From contig JALRLY010000198.1 of the NCBI GenBank assembly GCA_023647555.1, forward strand, positions 1 to 13,269: a DNA stretch of 13,269 nt. Direction: 5' to 3'. Numbering within the stretch: the first letter of the stretch is position 1; each line of letters begins with the position of its first letter. The DNA comes from Pancytospora philotis (lineage: Eukaryota > Microsporidia). This document shows positions 1-6,944 of this stretch, in pieces. The notes beneath the pieces were generated by a model, which did no database searches, was not told the DNA's origin, and saw nothing but the letters and a program-made list of their open reading frames with translations. A program made the translations under genes and the position numbers.

Positions 1-57
1 AGACTAGTATCATCGTAATTTATTTAGACAATTAAATTGAAATACAGAACTCCTTTC

Positions 58-77
58 CTCTCAGAATTCCCTGAGAG
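58..77. repeat. Perfect 7-bp inverted repeat with 6-nt loop
   Basis: CTCTCAG (58-64) and CTGAGAG (71-77) are exact reverse complements around the loop AATTCC. A run of A and T follows within 6 bases. It could be a hairpin at the 3' end of a transcript from the left of the window, or chance. No T-tract of the bacterial type directly follows. Confidence 0.5.
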
Positions 78-339
78 CTCTTAAAAAATTTTCAGAAAAA
101 AAGACCACTTTTTTGGCGCACTGTAACAACGCGAGCGCTTGTCCGAAGGACTGCCGGCTGGGGCGGTAGAGTGGGCGAAAGCAAGCAAGACGTGTTTGCT
201 GATGGTATCGTTGTATTAAAATGGCGATACACTAACCTTCGGTAAATTTGTTACTTGAGGAAACACTAACTAGAGAAGCCGGGCAAACCGTGCTAGTCTG
301 CCACTGCGGTTTCGTTATTTCAGCAACTTGTTGATCAGT

Positions 340-350
340 AAAAATTTTTT
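340..350 (+). promoter_or_regulatory. A5T6 start-proximal element of the first gene
   Basis: AAAAATTTTTT ends 9 bases before the ATG at 360, and the four bases before that ATG are CCCC. The same pairing of an A/T block with a C-rich start context recurs before other genes in this window. AAATTT-like and CCC-like signals near start codons are known from microsporidia. The role as a transcription signal is inferred. Confidence 0.5.
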
Positions 351-359
351 GGCAGCCCC

Positions 360-1289
360 ATGCGGTGGATATCAGAGATATTATTCCTTCTGGCTACATC
401 TTTGTGTGCGCAGGTGGATGCTGAGCGCACAGCACACGTTTTAGCATGTTCCTATATGGATGCATACGATACAGCGGGACAGTTAAGATCTATTCATGTA
501 GAGCCCAGCGGGCCGCTGAACTTGCTGAACGGGCACCCTCAGCTCAATGATGGTGTGATTAAGAGCCAGCTTGAGTCTGCAGCGTTGATGCCCGCGGACT
601 ACGCCTATGGATCCGAGGTGGGAAGCAGCGCCTACGAGCGCACGCAGAGTATGTGCGAGGGCGCCGTCCGAGTCGTACCATACGATCCCAAGGCTGCAAA
701 ATACCTGTTCGAGTATTACACTGTGCTAAAGGCCCTCTTCACAAATGAAGGCGGGCCAGGGGTCGTAGATAAAAGCTCACGGGCTTCCTTTTACAATTTT
801 CTTAAGGGGCTTTATCCTCGTAAGGCTGAGCGCATTTTTGTGGTTCTGCTTGTGCTTACAAGCGGCGTAGATATTCAGTGTGAACGAAGGGTTGTTGCGC
901 CCACGGGTATTGATGGCGAGCCGCTGCATACGCTATCATTTGTGATCCCCGGTGGAGAGTTCCAACTTGAATTGGGAGCTCTTGACGCCGACGCCAGCCG
1001 GGTCGTGGATTTCTTCATTGCGTGTGCTGGCGAAAAAGCGAGAGAAATTGATTCATACGGGCTTGGGTATACTTACAGCCCGAACTTCCTCATCCAGTCA
1101 CTTTTCCATGCATTCATTAAATCCGAGCCGCACCTCGAGATCTTTTTCTGCATGGCGGAGGAGTTCGTTTATAAGCTTAGTGCTAAAGACCGATCTCATC
1201 CGTTATGGTTGAAGCTATTCACGATGGAGGAAGAACGTGCCTTAGAGTGCTATCAAGGCCTTAGCACCGAGTTTGGGAAAGTAGAATAA
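360..1289 (+). CDS. Predicted secreted protein, unknown family (309 aa)
   Basis: I do not recognise this protein. The N-terminus (residues 1 to about 21) is a good candidate signal peptide: MRW, a hydrophobic run ISEILFLLATSLCA, then a polar segment. No other clear membrane helix is seen. A short hydrophobic stretch near residues 158-167 (RIFVVLLVLTSG) looks more like a buried strand or helix. The rest looks globular, with conserved-looking aromatic helices in the last third (NFLIQSLFHAFI and EIFFCMAEEFVY). The ATG lies directly after CCCC, and the stop codon overlaps an AATAAA. Base use is clearly less GC-rich at third codon positions than in the housekeeping genes to the right. This suggests a fast-evolving, lineage-specific gene such as those in microsporidian secreted families. 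Function unknown. Confidence 0.75.
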   Translation: MRWISEILFLLATSLCAQVDAERTAHVLACSYMDAYDTAGQLRSIHVEPSGPLNLLNGHPQLNDGVIKSQLESAALMPADYAYGSEVGSSAYERTQSMCEGAVRVVPYDPKAAKYLFEYYTVLKALFTNEGGPGVVDKSSRASFYNFLKGLYPRKAERIFVVLLVLTSGVDIQCERRVVAPTGIDGEPLHTLSFVIPGGEFQLELGALDADASRVVDFFIACAGEKAREIDSYGLGYTYSPNFLIQSLFHAFIKSEPHLEIFFCMAEEFVYKLSAKDRSHPLWLKLFTMEEERALECYQGLSTEFGKVE

Positions 1290-1311
1290 ATTTGATCGAG
1301 GAGCTGTTTAA

Positions 1312-1620
1312 AATAAATGGTTGTTTGTATTTTATACGTTATTTGATGCCGTTCAATCGGGTCTGTGTACCAGCTCTTTGGTTGCCTTCTCTGCTCGCCT
1401 GCGTGCGCGTATTATTTGCAAAAGCCGAAAAACGGAGATTTCAAATCTTCCATCAGTGTCGAGGTCAGATGTGAGTTACCATATTAGTAGGGACGTTCAG
1501 CTCGCACAGATACTTCTTGCGACAGCGGCTCGCCAAGGTGCACTAAGTCGTATGGCACGGGGGAACTTTGATGCTGCTCTCGTACATCATTACGCCGGTC
1601 ACTCCTCTAGTGAATCATAG
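1312..1620 (+). pseudogene. Possible gene remnant or non-coding open frame
   Basis: An open frame of 103 codons runs from just after a stop at 1309-1311 to TAG at 1618-1620, but it has no ATG until near its end. Its frame differs by one from that of the preceding gene. The amino acid content, with segments such as VSYHISRDVQLAQILLATAARQG, is protein-like but matches nothing I know. It could be the decayed 3' part of a longer relative of the upstream secreted protein, or a chance open frame. I favour a relic only weakly. Confidence 0.2.
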
Positions 1621-1924
1621 CTGTGCGTTTTCTTCGCTTCTGATGTGATCCTGGCTAAAGGATGCCCCTCGATCAGTAACATCTGTTTGCGCTACTTGCC
1701 AAGCATACGCTATCATGGTTTATCATGGTTTCGTGCGTAATTCGAATATCAAACTTGATGAGTGTGTCCACGCATGGCTCTTTTCTGCTTTATTGCTTGT
1801 CATAAGTCACTCACCAGGTTTAAGAGCACTGCCCATAGTACAGCCGAATGCATCCCCCACTCTGCCCACCCCTGTGTGCCCACTGCCTCGCGCCGCCCAT
1901 AATAATTGTTGCGCCGCAGAGCCC
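1621..1924. other. Intergenic region upstream of RPN3
   Basis: About 300 bases without a supported gene. The RPN3 frame stays open upstream to an ATG at 1715, but that extension has no similarity to Rpn3 and is low-complexity in part. The stretch includes an exact 10-bp tandem duplication at 1711-1730. The bases just before the chosen RPN3 start are pyrimidine-rich and CCC-rich. Confidence 0.5.
1711..1730. repeat. Two-copy 10-bp tandem repeat
   Basis: The 10-mer tatcatggtt occurs twice head to tail (1711-1720 and 1721-1730). It is similar in style to other two-copy repeats in intergenic DNA of this window (3131-3156, 5884-5903). Replication slippage is the simplest explanation. Confidence 0.8.
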
Positions 1925-3052
1925 ATGGAAAACTTCAAAGCAGTGGTCGAGGGCATGGAGCTTTTCCGGGACAGCGACGAGATGGTGGACCTGTACCAGG
2001 GCAGCTTCGACAGCATCGTGCGCGAGGTGCAGCCCGAGCTGATCCTCGAGGCGATGCAGAGCTTCCAGGGCGACTCGATGGTGCTTGCGCCGCTGTACGC
2101 GGGCGCGCTGTTCGAGGCGCGGCGCTTCCAGGACATCTACGACTTCCTGGACGGCGTGGACATGTCCGGCGCCGATGCGTCCCCGGACTACTACAACGGC
2201 AAGCTGCTCAAGTACTACTACCAGTGCCTGAAGTACCTCGGGAAGGGGATCGCGCCGCTGTACCGGCTGCTGGTCAGCAACACGGAGTACCGGAACGAGT
2301 ATTCGACGAGCGTGCTCACCAACTCGATCCTCGACTACCAGATCAACAACGGGATCTACACGAAGCTGCCGCGCGCGGTCGGCGAGGCTGGCGCGCCGCT
2401 CGATCCAGTCGAGGAGTCGCGCTACGCGTTCTACCTGGGCATCATCGACCTTGTGCGCGGCGACTACGAGGCGGCGCTCGATGCGTTCAGCCGCGCGGAC
2501 ATCCTGAACAAGAGCCGCGCGATGGAGCTGATGCTCAAGAAGTACTTCATCGTGTGCAAGCTGCTGCTGAGCGACTACTCGATCTACTACCCGTACACGG
2601 AGGAGCTCACGCCGTACTTCTCGCTGATCGGCGTGGTGCGGCGCGCGGAGATCGGCGCGTTCCACAGCATCATCGAGCAGCACCGCGAGGAGTTCGCGTC
2701 GCTGAACCTCTACTTCGTGGTGCGGCGGCTGCTGAGCAACCTGCTGCAGGAGGGGCTGCGGCGCGTGTCTGTGTGCTACTCGCGCATATCCGTGGCGGAC
2801 ATCAGCCGCACGCTCGGCGTCGATGCCGACTACCTGCTGCACAGCGCGATCAGCAGCAAGTTCATCAAGGGCTACGTGGAGCACGGCGTGTACTACAGCA
2901 AGAGCGGGGCTGGGAAGGCGACGGGCATCGGCGAGTCCATCCGCGAGGTGATCGGCGTGCGCAAGAACATCCAGGACATGATGGAGTACCCTGCGATTGT
3001 TCCGCTCTCCTACGAGGTCATTCTTGAGAAGGAGGCGAAGATGAGCAATTAA
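1925..3052 (+). CDS. RPN3: 26S proteasome regulatory subunit Rpn3 (PSMD3), short form
   Basis: This is a non-catalytic PCI-domain subunit of the 26S proteasome lid, which helps hold the 19S particle together. The 375-residue product has helical repeats to about residue 240. A PCI/winged-helix module follows, in which YFSLIGVVRRAEIGAFHSII and the stretch at residues 259-325 track the human and yeast proteins closely. The segment at residues 281-297 (VSVCYSRISVADIS...) is the family hallmark, and the C-terminal tail is also retained. Known Rpn3 proteins are about 520-535 aa, so this copy lacks much of the N-terminal region, as expected for a reduced genome. I chose the ATG at 1925 because gagcccATG matches the start context of other genes here. 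The 70-residue in-frame extension from 1715 shows no homology. Codons are strongly GC-ending. Confidence 0.92.
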   Translation: MENFKAVVEGMELFRDSDEMVDLYQGSFDSIVREVQPELILEAMQSFQGDSMVLAPLYAGALFEARRFQDIYDFLDGVDMSGADASPDYYNGKLLKYYYQCLKYLGKGIAPLYRLLVSNTEYRNEYSTSVLTNSILDYQINNGIYTKLPRAVGEAGAPLDPVEESRYAFYLGIIDLVRGDYEAALDAFSRADILNKSRAMELMLKKYFIVCKLLLSDYSIYYPYTEELTPYFSLIGVVRRAEIGAFHSIIEQHREEFASLNLYFVVRRLLSNLLQEGLRRVSVCYSRISVADISRTLGVDADYLLHSAISSKFIKGYVEHGVYYSKSGAGKATGIGESIREVIGVRKNIQDMMEYPAIVPLSYEVILEKEAKMSN

Positions 3053-3130
3053 AGAGCTGTTTTAATGTGTGTGGATATTTGTTGTAGTTGTTGTTTGGTT
3101 CATGTTCATTTGAGTTGTACGACGTCATAC

Positions 3131-3156
3131 AGTTTATTGGTATAGTTTATTAGTAT
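3131..3156. repeat. Two-copy 13-bp tandem repeat
   Basis: agtttattggtat (3131-3143) is followed directly by agtttattagtat (3144-3156), with one mismatch. It lies between the RPN3 and IMP4 genes, about 75 bases downstream of the RPN3 stop. No function is evident. Confidence 0.75.
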
Positions 3157-3226
3157 GTCGTTTCATACCATATGACACCGACGGCCACGCTCTGCTCATT
3201 CCAATTCTACTGCTCCCGCCGCTATT

Positions 3227-3235
3227 AAAAATTTT
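3227..3235 (+). promoter_or_regulatory. A5T4 start-proximal element of IMP4
   Basis: AAAAATTTT ends 16 bases before the chosen IMP4 ATG at 3252. It is one of five such blocks placed 4 to 18 nt upstream of starts in this window. If it sets the transcription start, the 5' leader would be only a few bases long. Confidence 0.5.
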
Positions 3236-3251
3236 GCAAAATGGCCAGCCA

Positions 3252-4034
3252 ATGGCCGGTGGCAAGTCGAAGCTGCGGACGGCGTATCTCCGAAGAAAGG
3301 AGGAGGACGAGCGCACCGAGAAGAAGGCGAAGCTGGCGGAGACGCTGAAGGAGAACAAGACCATCCCACACAATCTCCGGGCCGATGCCGCGCAGCTGCT
3401 GGACGAAATGATCTACGATCCGAGCGCCGCGCAGCCGACGTTCCTGCCGCCCAAGATCGCGGTCACCACGTCGCACGACCCGTCGTCGATGCTCAAGGCG
3501 TTCGCCAAGCACATCAGCCTCGTCTTCAACGGGCTGCATCTGATGCGCGGGCGGATGACCAACGAGACCCTCAGCGAATACTGCCGCGAGCAGGGCGTCA
3601 CGCATCTGATCGTGCTGAACGAGACGAAGGGCAACCCATCCACGCTCATCCTCTGCAAGTACCCGAACGGGCCCACCTACCGCTTCTCGCTGTTCAATCT
3701 CAAGCACCAGCGGCGCGCGAAGGCGTTCGGCGAGAAGGTGCATCTCGTCATCGACGGCATGGACACGCAGATCGGCCTCGATCTCAAGCAGAATCTTGCG
3801 CTCTGCTTCCCCACGGTGAAGGACGGCAACCGCCTCGTTGCGTTTGTCAACCGCGGCGGCACGATCGCCTTCCGCCACTACTTCATCGAGAACCGCAAGC
3901 TGGAGAAGGAGTGCGAGTTCGACATGAAGCTGTTCAAAGTCACGAACAGCACGTTCGACATGGACGGCGACGTGGACTACGTGCTGAATGCCTTCACCAA
4001 TACCAGGAAGGACGACATACTCAAGGAGGAGTGA
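3252..4034 (+). CDS. IMP4: U3 snoRNP protein Imp4 (Brix domain)
   Basis: Imp4 is a nucleolar protein of the small-subunit processome. It binds U3 snoRNA and pre-rRNA and is needed for early 18S rRNA cleavages. The 260-residue product has the basic, charged N-terminal helix (residues 6-45, rich in RRKEEDERTEKKAK). The Brix domain follows, with the diagnostic start PKIAVTTSHDPSSMLKAFAK at 67-86, then LHLMRGRM (95-102), GVTHLIVLNETKGNPSTLIL, GPTYRFSLFN (140-149), FVNRGGTIAFRHY (198-210) and the C-terminal YVLNAFTNTRKD (243-254). Yeast and human Imp4 are about 290 aa, so this copy is nearly full length. The start at 3252 is the first ATG in frame. An out-of-frame ATG lies at 3241. An AATAAA lies about 15 bases after the stop. 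Confidence 0.95.
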   Translation: MAGGKSKLRTAYLRRKEEDERTEKKAKLAETLKENKTIPHNLRADAAQLLDEMIYDPSAAQPTFLPPKIAVTTSHDPSSMLKAFAKHISLVFNGLHLMRGRMTNETLSEYCREQGVTHLIVLNETKGNPSTLILCKYPNGPTYRFSLFNLKHQRRAKAFGEKVHLVIDGMDTQIGLDLKQNLALCFPTVKDGNRLVAFVNRGGTIAFRHYFIENRKLEKECEFDMKLFKVTNSTFDMDGDVDYVLNAFTNTRKDDILKEE

Positions 4035-4222
4035 GTGCTGGGCGAATAATAAACATGTTGCATTTTTACCAATTCTTCTGTGTTTTTCATGGCGCAATCT
4101 GATGAAAGAATCTCAAGTGACCTTCTTTGAATTTATTCATTGCCGTAGGCAGTATTTTTGCGAGCGCTTGCTGCGTTATCCTATAATATTCAAAGAAGCA
4201 ATTCGACCAACAGCGTTGCTCC

Positions 4223-4228
4223 TATAAA
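4223..4228 (+). promoter_or_regulatory. TATA-like element upstream of the MFS gene
   Basis: TATAAA lies 100 bases upstream of the ATG at 4329, in an AT-rich spacer. A short run of CATA/CATC-like steps follows it. This gene is one of those lacking an A4T4 block close to the start (there is a cattttgttttttt stretch instead). The promoter role is inferred. Confidence 0.25.
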
Positions 4229-4328
4229 CCCACTCACCCATACATACGTACATCCATCCACTATTCATCATGCGCCACAGCCTAGGCCGATCCATCATTT
4301 TGTTTTTTTGCGTCACCGCGGAGCCCTT

Positions 4329-5756
4329 ATGAAGGCCGCCAGGGAATTGGTCCAGAGCTGGCTGCTCGTCCCGAAGGCCATGTACTTCTTCCTCGCGATG
4401 TTCTTCTACGAGCTGCACCAGTTCAGGGGCACGTTCATGAGCGCGCAGTTTGGCATCACCAAGCGGGAAATGGGCGTGTACTTCGGCGTGATTCAGATCG
4501 TAGCCTTCCTGGTGAATCTGTGGATCTCGGCCCTGAACGACAGGTCTGGGAAGCAGCGGGTCATCCTCACCGCGCTGCTCGTGGGGTCGGCCGCGCTGTT
4601 CCAGACTTTTTTCATGGTCAGCAGCGCGCGCGCCTTCTGGCTGGCCTTTGGCACGTACTACAGCCTCATCTCGGCCACGCTTCCGCTGATGGATAAGCTG
4701 ATGCTCGACTATCTGGCGGGCTGCCCGGGCGCCGGCCCGTCGAGCTACGGCGTGCAGCGCGTCTTCTCCTCCATCGGCTACCTCGCCGTGAACTTCACCA
4801 TCGAGCAGATCTGCGACACCACCTCGGAGCGCAAGAACTTCTCGGGGCTGGCCTTTTACAACGTAGCCGCGGCCCTCGTCATCATCGCGCTGGTTCTGCT
4901 CTCGGTCAAGAACCTCCCGCCGCGCACAAGCTCGCTCAACTACGCCGGCGCGGTGGCGCGCCTGCTCGTCAATGCGGACTTCATGTACCTCATGTTCGTC
5001 GTGCTGCTCTGCGGGATCGTCAGGGCCGCGATGACCCTCTACCTCGGTATGTACTGCACGTACGTGCTGCAGTTCTCGGCCGACGCCCCGGCCTCCAGCC
5101 TCGGGTGGCCGCTCGCCGGGCTCGTCCGCTTCTTCTACAGCCACAAGCACTCCACCACCACGCTGTTCGGCGTGGCCCTGGAGATCATCATATTCTTCAA
5201 CTCTGCGCGCATCATCAACCGGCTCGGCCTCTTCATGCCCCTGCTGCTTGCGCAGATCGCGCAGTTCGTCCGCTTCGTGTGCTACTACAACCTGCACTAC
5301 ACAAATCCCAACTCGTTCCTCTACTGCTGCTGCTTCGAGCTGCTCAAGGGCATGACCTTCGGGCTGATACAGTCGTCGGCGGCCATCCTCGTCTCCAAGC
5401 TCGTGCCGCCCGCGCTGAAGACCACGGGGCAGGTGATATACAACGGCACCTTCATCGCGCTGGGGACCGTGCTCTCCGGCTTCCTCTTCCAGTTCGTGTT
5501 CAGCGCCGATCCCGAGATGCCGCGGGAGGCCGCCTACAGGGAGTTCTGCACCGTCTTCTACATCTGCGCAGCTGTGTCGCTGGCGATCATTCTGGTGTTC
5601 CTGCTGAAGTACGCGCTCATGGAGAATGTGATTTTCAACCGTGCGAATGCCGAGGCTAAGCTCAGGGCGCTTGATACGCCTGAGACGGCCGCTGCCCCTG
5701 GCGCAGTGGTGGAGCTGATCGATAGTGCGAAGCACGCGGCGCGTGTTATTAAATAG
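4329..5756 (+). CDS. Major facilitator superfamily transporter, MFS_1_like/MFSD6 type
   Basis: A 475-residue polytopic membrane protein with about 12 predicted helices. Family signs are of the LacY/nucleoside-symporter-like MFS group (MFS_1_like). They include LNDRSGKQRV between helices 2 and 3 and LPLMDKLMLDYL in helix 4. The sequence SYGVQRVFSSIGYLAVNF is the counterpart of the YGxxRxxGSIG motif. EIIIFFNSARIINRLG and the helix 10-11 region KLVPPALKTTGQVIYNGTF also fit. A charged cytoplasmic tail ends the protein. The substrate cannot be read from the sequence. Microsporidia depend on importing nucleosides, nucleotides and other host metabolites, so a small-molecule importer is plausible. 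The frame is open upstream to 4158. I chose the ATG at 4329 because cccttATG precedes it and the MFS fold begins shortly after; the upstream 57 residues look non-coding. Confidence 0.82.
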   Translation: MKAARELVQSWLLVPKAMYFFLAMFFYELHQFRGTFMSAQFGITKREMGVYFGVIQIVAFLVNLWISALNDRSGKQRVILTALLVGSAALFQTFFMVSSARAFWLAFGTYYSLISATLPLMDKLMLDYLAGCPGAGPSSYGVQRVFSSIGYLAVNFTIEQICDTTSERKNFSGLAFYNVAAALVIIALVLLSVKNLPPRTSSLNYAGAVARLLVNADFMYLMFVVLLCGIVRAAMTLYLGMYCTYVLQFSADAPASSLGWPLAGLVRFFYSHKHSTTTLFGVALEIIIFFNSARIINRLGLFMPLLLAQIAQFVRFVCYYNLHYTNPNSFLYCCCFELLKGMTFGLIQSSAAILVSKLVPPALKTTGQVIYNGTFIALGTVLSGFLFQFVFSADPEMPREAAYREFCTVFYICAAVSLAIILVFLLKYALMENVIFNRANAEAKLRALDTPETAAAPGAVVELIDSAKHAARVIK

Positions 5757-5883
5757 TGTACTAAAGGGTTTCATCTCTGGTCTATTATGAACATCTGCAC
5801 TATAGAAGCAAAATTGTTTATTTAGAATCATTCCAGGAATGGACTATGGCTAGTGTGTAATAGTACCACGGTGCAAAAGCATA

Positions 5884-5903
5884 GCGAATACATGCGAATA
5901 CAT
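5884..5903. repeat. Two-copy 10-bp tandem repeat
   Basis: gcgaatacat occurs twice in exact tandem in the short spacer between the convergent MFS and primase genes. The cgaat core recurs in the AT-rich spacer near 12590-12630. Confidence 0.8.
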
Positions 5904-5935
5904 ACAGTAAAATCATATCCATCGAGCTACGCTGC

Positions 5936-6736
5936 TCATCTCCACTGCTTAAGGATCTTGACATACGGCTCCAGTTTGCTCGGGTCCTGAACGACCTGCT
6001 CGAGCGCGATGATATCGTCGTACTCAAGCAGGTTCTGCGGGTCGATCGGCACCGCAATGTTGAGCGAGTCCGCGTGCACGGCGAACGGCATCTTTATGAG
6101 ATGGCCCATGCCCACCGTGACCTGCTTGTCGATGCGCACGAACCACTGCTGGATCAGCTCCTTCTCGTCGGGCGCGAACTCGCGCATGATCTGCTCGTAC
6201 GCGGGCACGTGCTGGTTCCGGTCGACGATCGCCTGGAAGAACTTGCAGATGTCCGCGCGCACGCTCTGCTCGAGCAGCTTGCCGTCGAACACCCAGCAGT
6301 GCACGCCGCGCCGGCCGCTGAACACAAAGCCGATCTCCCTGAAGCCGAACTCCTCGCGCAGGCTGTAGTCGAGCAGCTTTACGGCGCACTGGATCTTCGC
6401 GAAGCACAGGCGGCAGATCTGCTTGCCCTCGCAGCAGGCGCGCGGGTAGTCAGTCAGGTCGATGTCGAACACGAGCTCGCGGGCGATGGGCTTGGCGCCG
6501 CTGAGCTTGCCCGGTGGCGCGTCGTGGATCGCGCCGATGTGGATGTTCTTGGGAACCACCTGCGCGATCTTCTCGGCGAACGCCGCGCGGCTTGCGAAGG
6601 CGAGGTAGCGGATGTAGCCGTCCTGCTGCGTGGTGAACGCCATCTCGCGGGTGGCCGACACCTCCAGGATGCCGAAGAGCTCGTCCGCCGGGAAGATCTC
6701 GGTGTAGTACTTGCGGAGCATCTCCTGCTGGTTCAT
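5936..6736 (-). CDS. PRI1: DNA primase small (catalytic) subunit Pri1/PRIM1
   Basis: This is the catalytic subunit of the DNA polymerase alpha-primase complex; it makes the RNA primers for replication. From the chosen start the product is 266 aa. Visible motifs are the catalytic FDIDLTDY with Asp91 and Asp93, and a zinc-binding Cys cluster CC-x5-C-x2-C at 101-111. FSGRRGVHCWVFD (139-151) binds nucleotide, and RIDKQVTVGMGHLIKMPFAVH carries the third catalytic Asp at about 203. SLNIAVPID follows. All key residues are kept, so it should be active. Human PRIM1 is about 420 aa; the helical insert between the nucleotide motif and the third Asp, and the C-terminal tail, are shortened. An in-frame ATG lies at 6805, but MNQQEMLRKYYTEIFP at 6736 aligns with the family N-terminus and has an A/T block just upstream. 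Confidence 0.93.
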   Translation of the reverse strand: MNQQEMLRKYYTEIFPADELFGILEVSATREMAFTTQQDGYIRYLAFASRAAFAEKIAQVVPKNIHIGAIHDAPPGKLSGAKPIARELVFDIDLTDYPRACCEGKQICRLCFAKIQCAVKLLDYSLREEFGFREIGFVFSGRRGVHCWVFDGKLLEQSVRADICKFFQAIVDRNQHVPAYEQIMREFAPDEKELIQQWFVRIDKQVTVGMGHLIKMPFAVHADSLNIAVPIDPQNLLEYDDIIALEQVVQDPSKLEPYVKILKQWR

Positions 6737-6740
6737 CGGC

Positions 6741-6748
6741 AAAAATTT
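6741..6748 (-). promoter_or_regulatory. A3T5 start-proximal element of the primase gene
   Basis: Read on the minus strand it is AAATTTTT and ends 4 bases before the ATG at 6736. It supports the internal start over the ATG at 6805, as the upstream ATG has no such block or CCC motif. Confidence 0.4.
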
Positions 6749-6944
6749 GCTGGATCGTGTCTGCTTGCGGAGTTCAGGGTTGATGAATGAGAGCTGCGTG
6801 AACATAGGTTGTGGAACACAATATTATACTGTTTAAATCGAAGCTTTCCCACGTATAACCGATTTTATATCACCTCATGAAGCAAAACCAGCTACAATAA
6901 TTTACTTAAAGGTTCCTCGCGCAACACTACAAAAGAGCGTCTAA

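Larger units (their letters stand above)
1..359. other. Left intergenic region with AT-rich start and several hairpins
   Basis: No coding frame is convincing here. The first 110 bases are AT-rich. They contain a perfect hairpin (58-77) and an A6T4 block (83-92) of the kind found just upstream of several start codons in this window, yet no start codon follows it closely. Three further small hairpins follow: 141-151, 151-169 and 205-230. An A5T6 block at 340-350 then precedes the first gene. The arrangement would fit a short non-coding RNA gene between the two A/T blocks. I could not match it to SRP RNA, RNase P/MRP RNA, 5S rRNA, tRNA or spliceosomal RNAs by conserved motifs. Confidence 0.5.

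Noticed and set aside
100..340. SRP RNA at the left edge, suggested by an acactaaccttcgg stretch resembling helix 6
   Set aside because: The helix 8 signature and a pairing long helix 5 are not found, so the resemblance is not enough.
1715..1924. N-terminal extension of Rpn3 from an ATG at 1715
   Set aside because: The 70 residues have no similarity to Rpn3. The start at 1925 has the gagcccATG context shared with other genes here.
1820..2884. Long minus-strand open frame opposite RPN3, and a plus-strand shifted frame at 1906-3027
   Set aside because: Both are shadows of a strongly GC3-biased gene. Their compositions are Arg/Ala/Val-biased, and the Rpn3 reading has clear homology throughout.
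130..4169. Shared 11-mer gcgagcgcttg at 130-140 and 4159-4169
   Set aside because: Matches of this length are expected by chance in 13 kb, and the flanks do not align.
4176..5831. Long minus-strand open frame (551 codons) opposite the MFS gene
   Set aside because: It mirrors the GC-rich third positions of the transporter gene. The translation is rich in Arg, His, Glu and Val with no hydrophobic pattern or known motif, while the plus-strand product is a clear membrane transporter.
6737..6805. Longer primase start at 6805
   Set aside because: The extra 23 residues are not part of the family N-terminus, and there is no CCC or A/T block near that ATG. It cannot be fully excluded.
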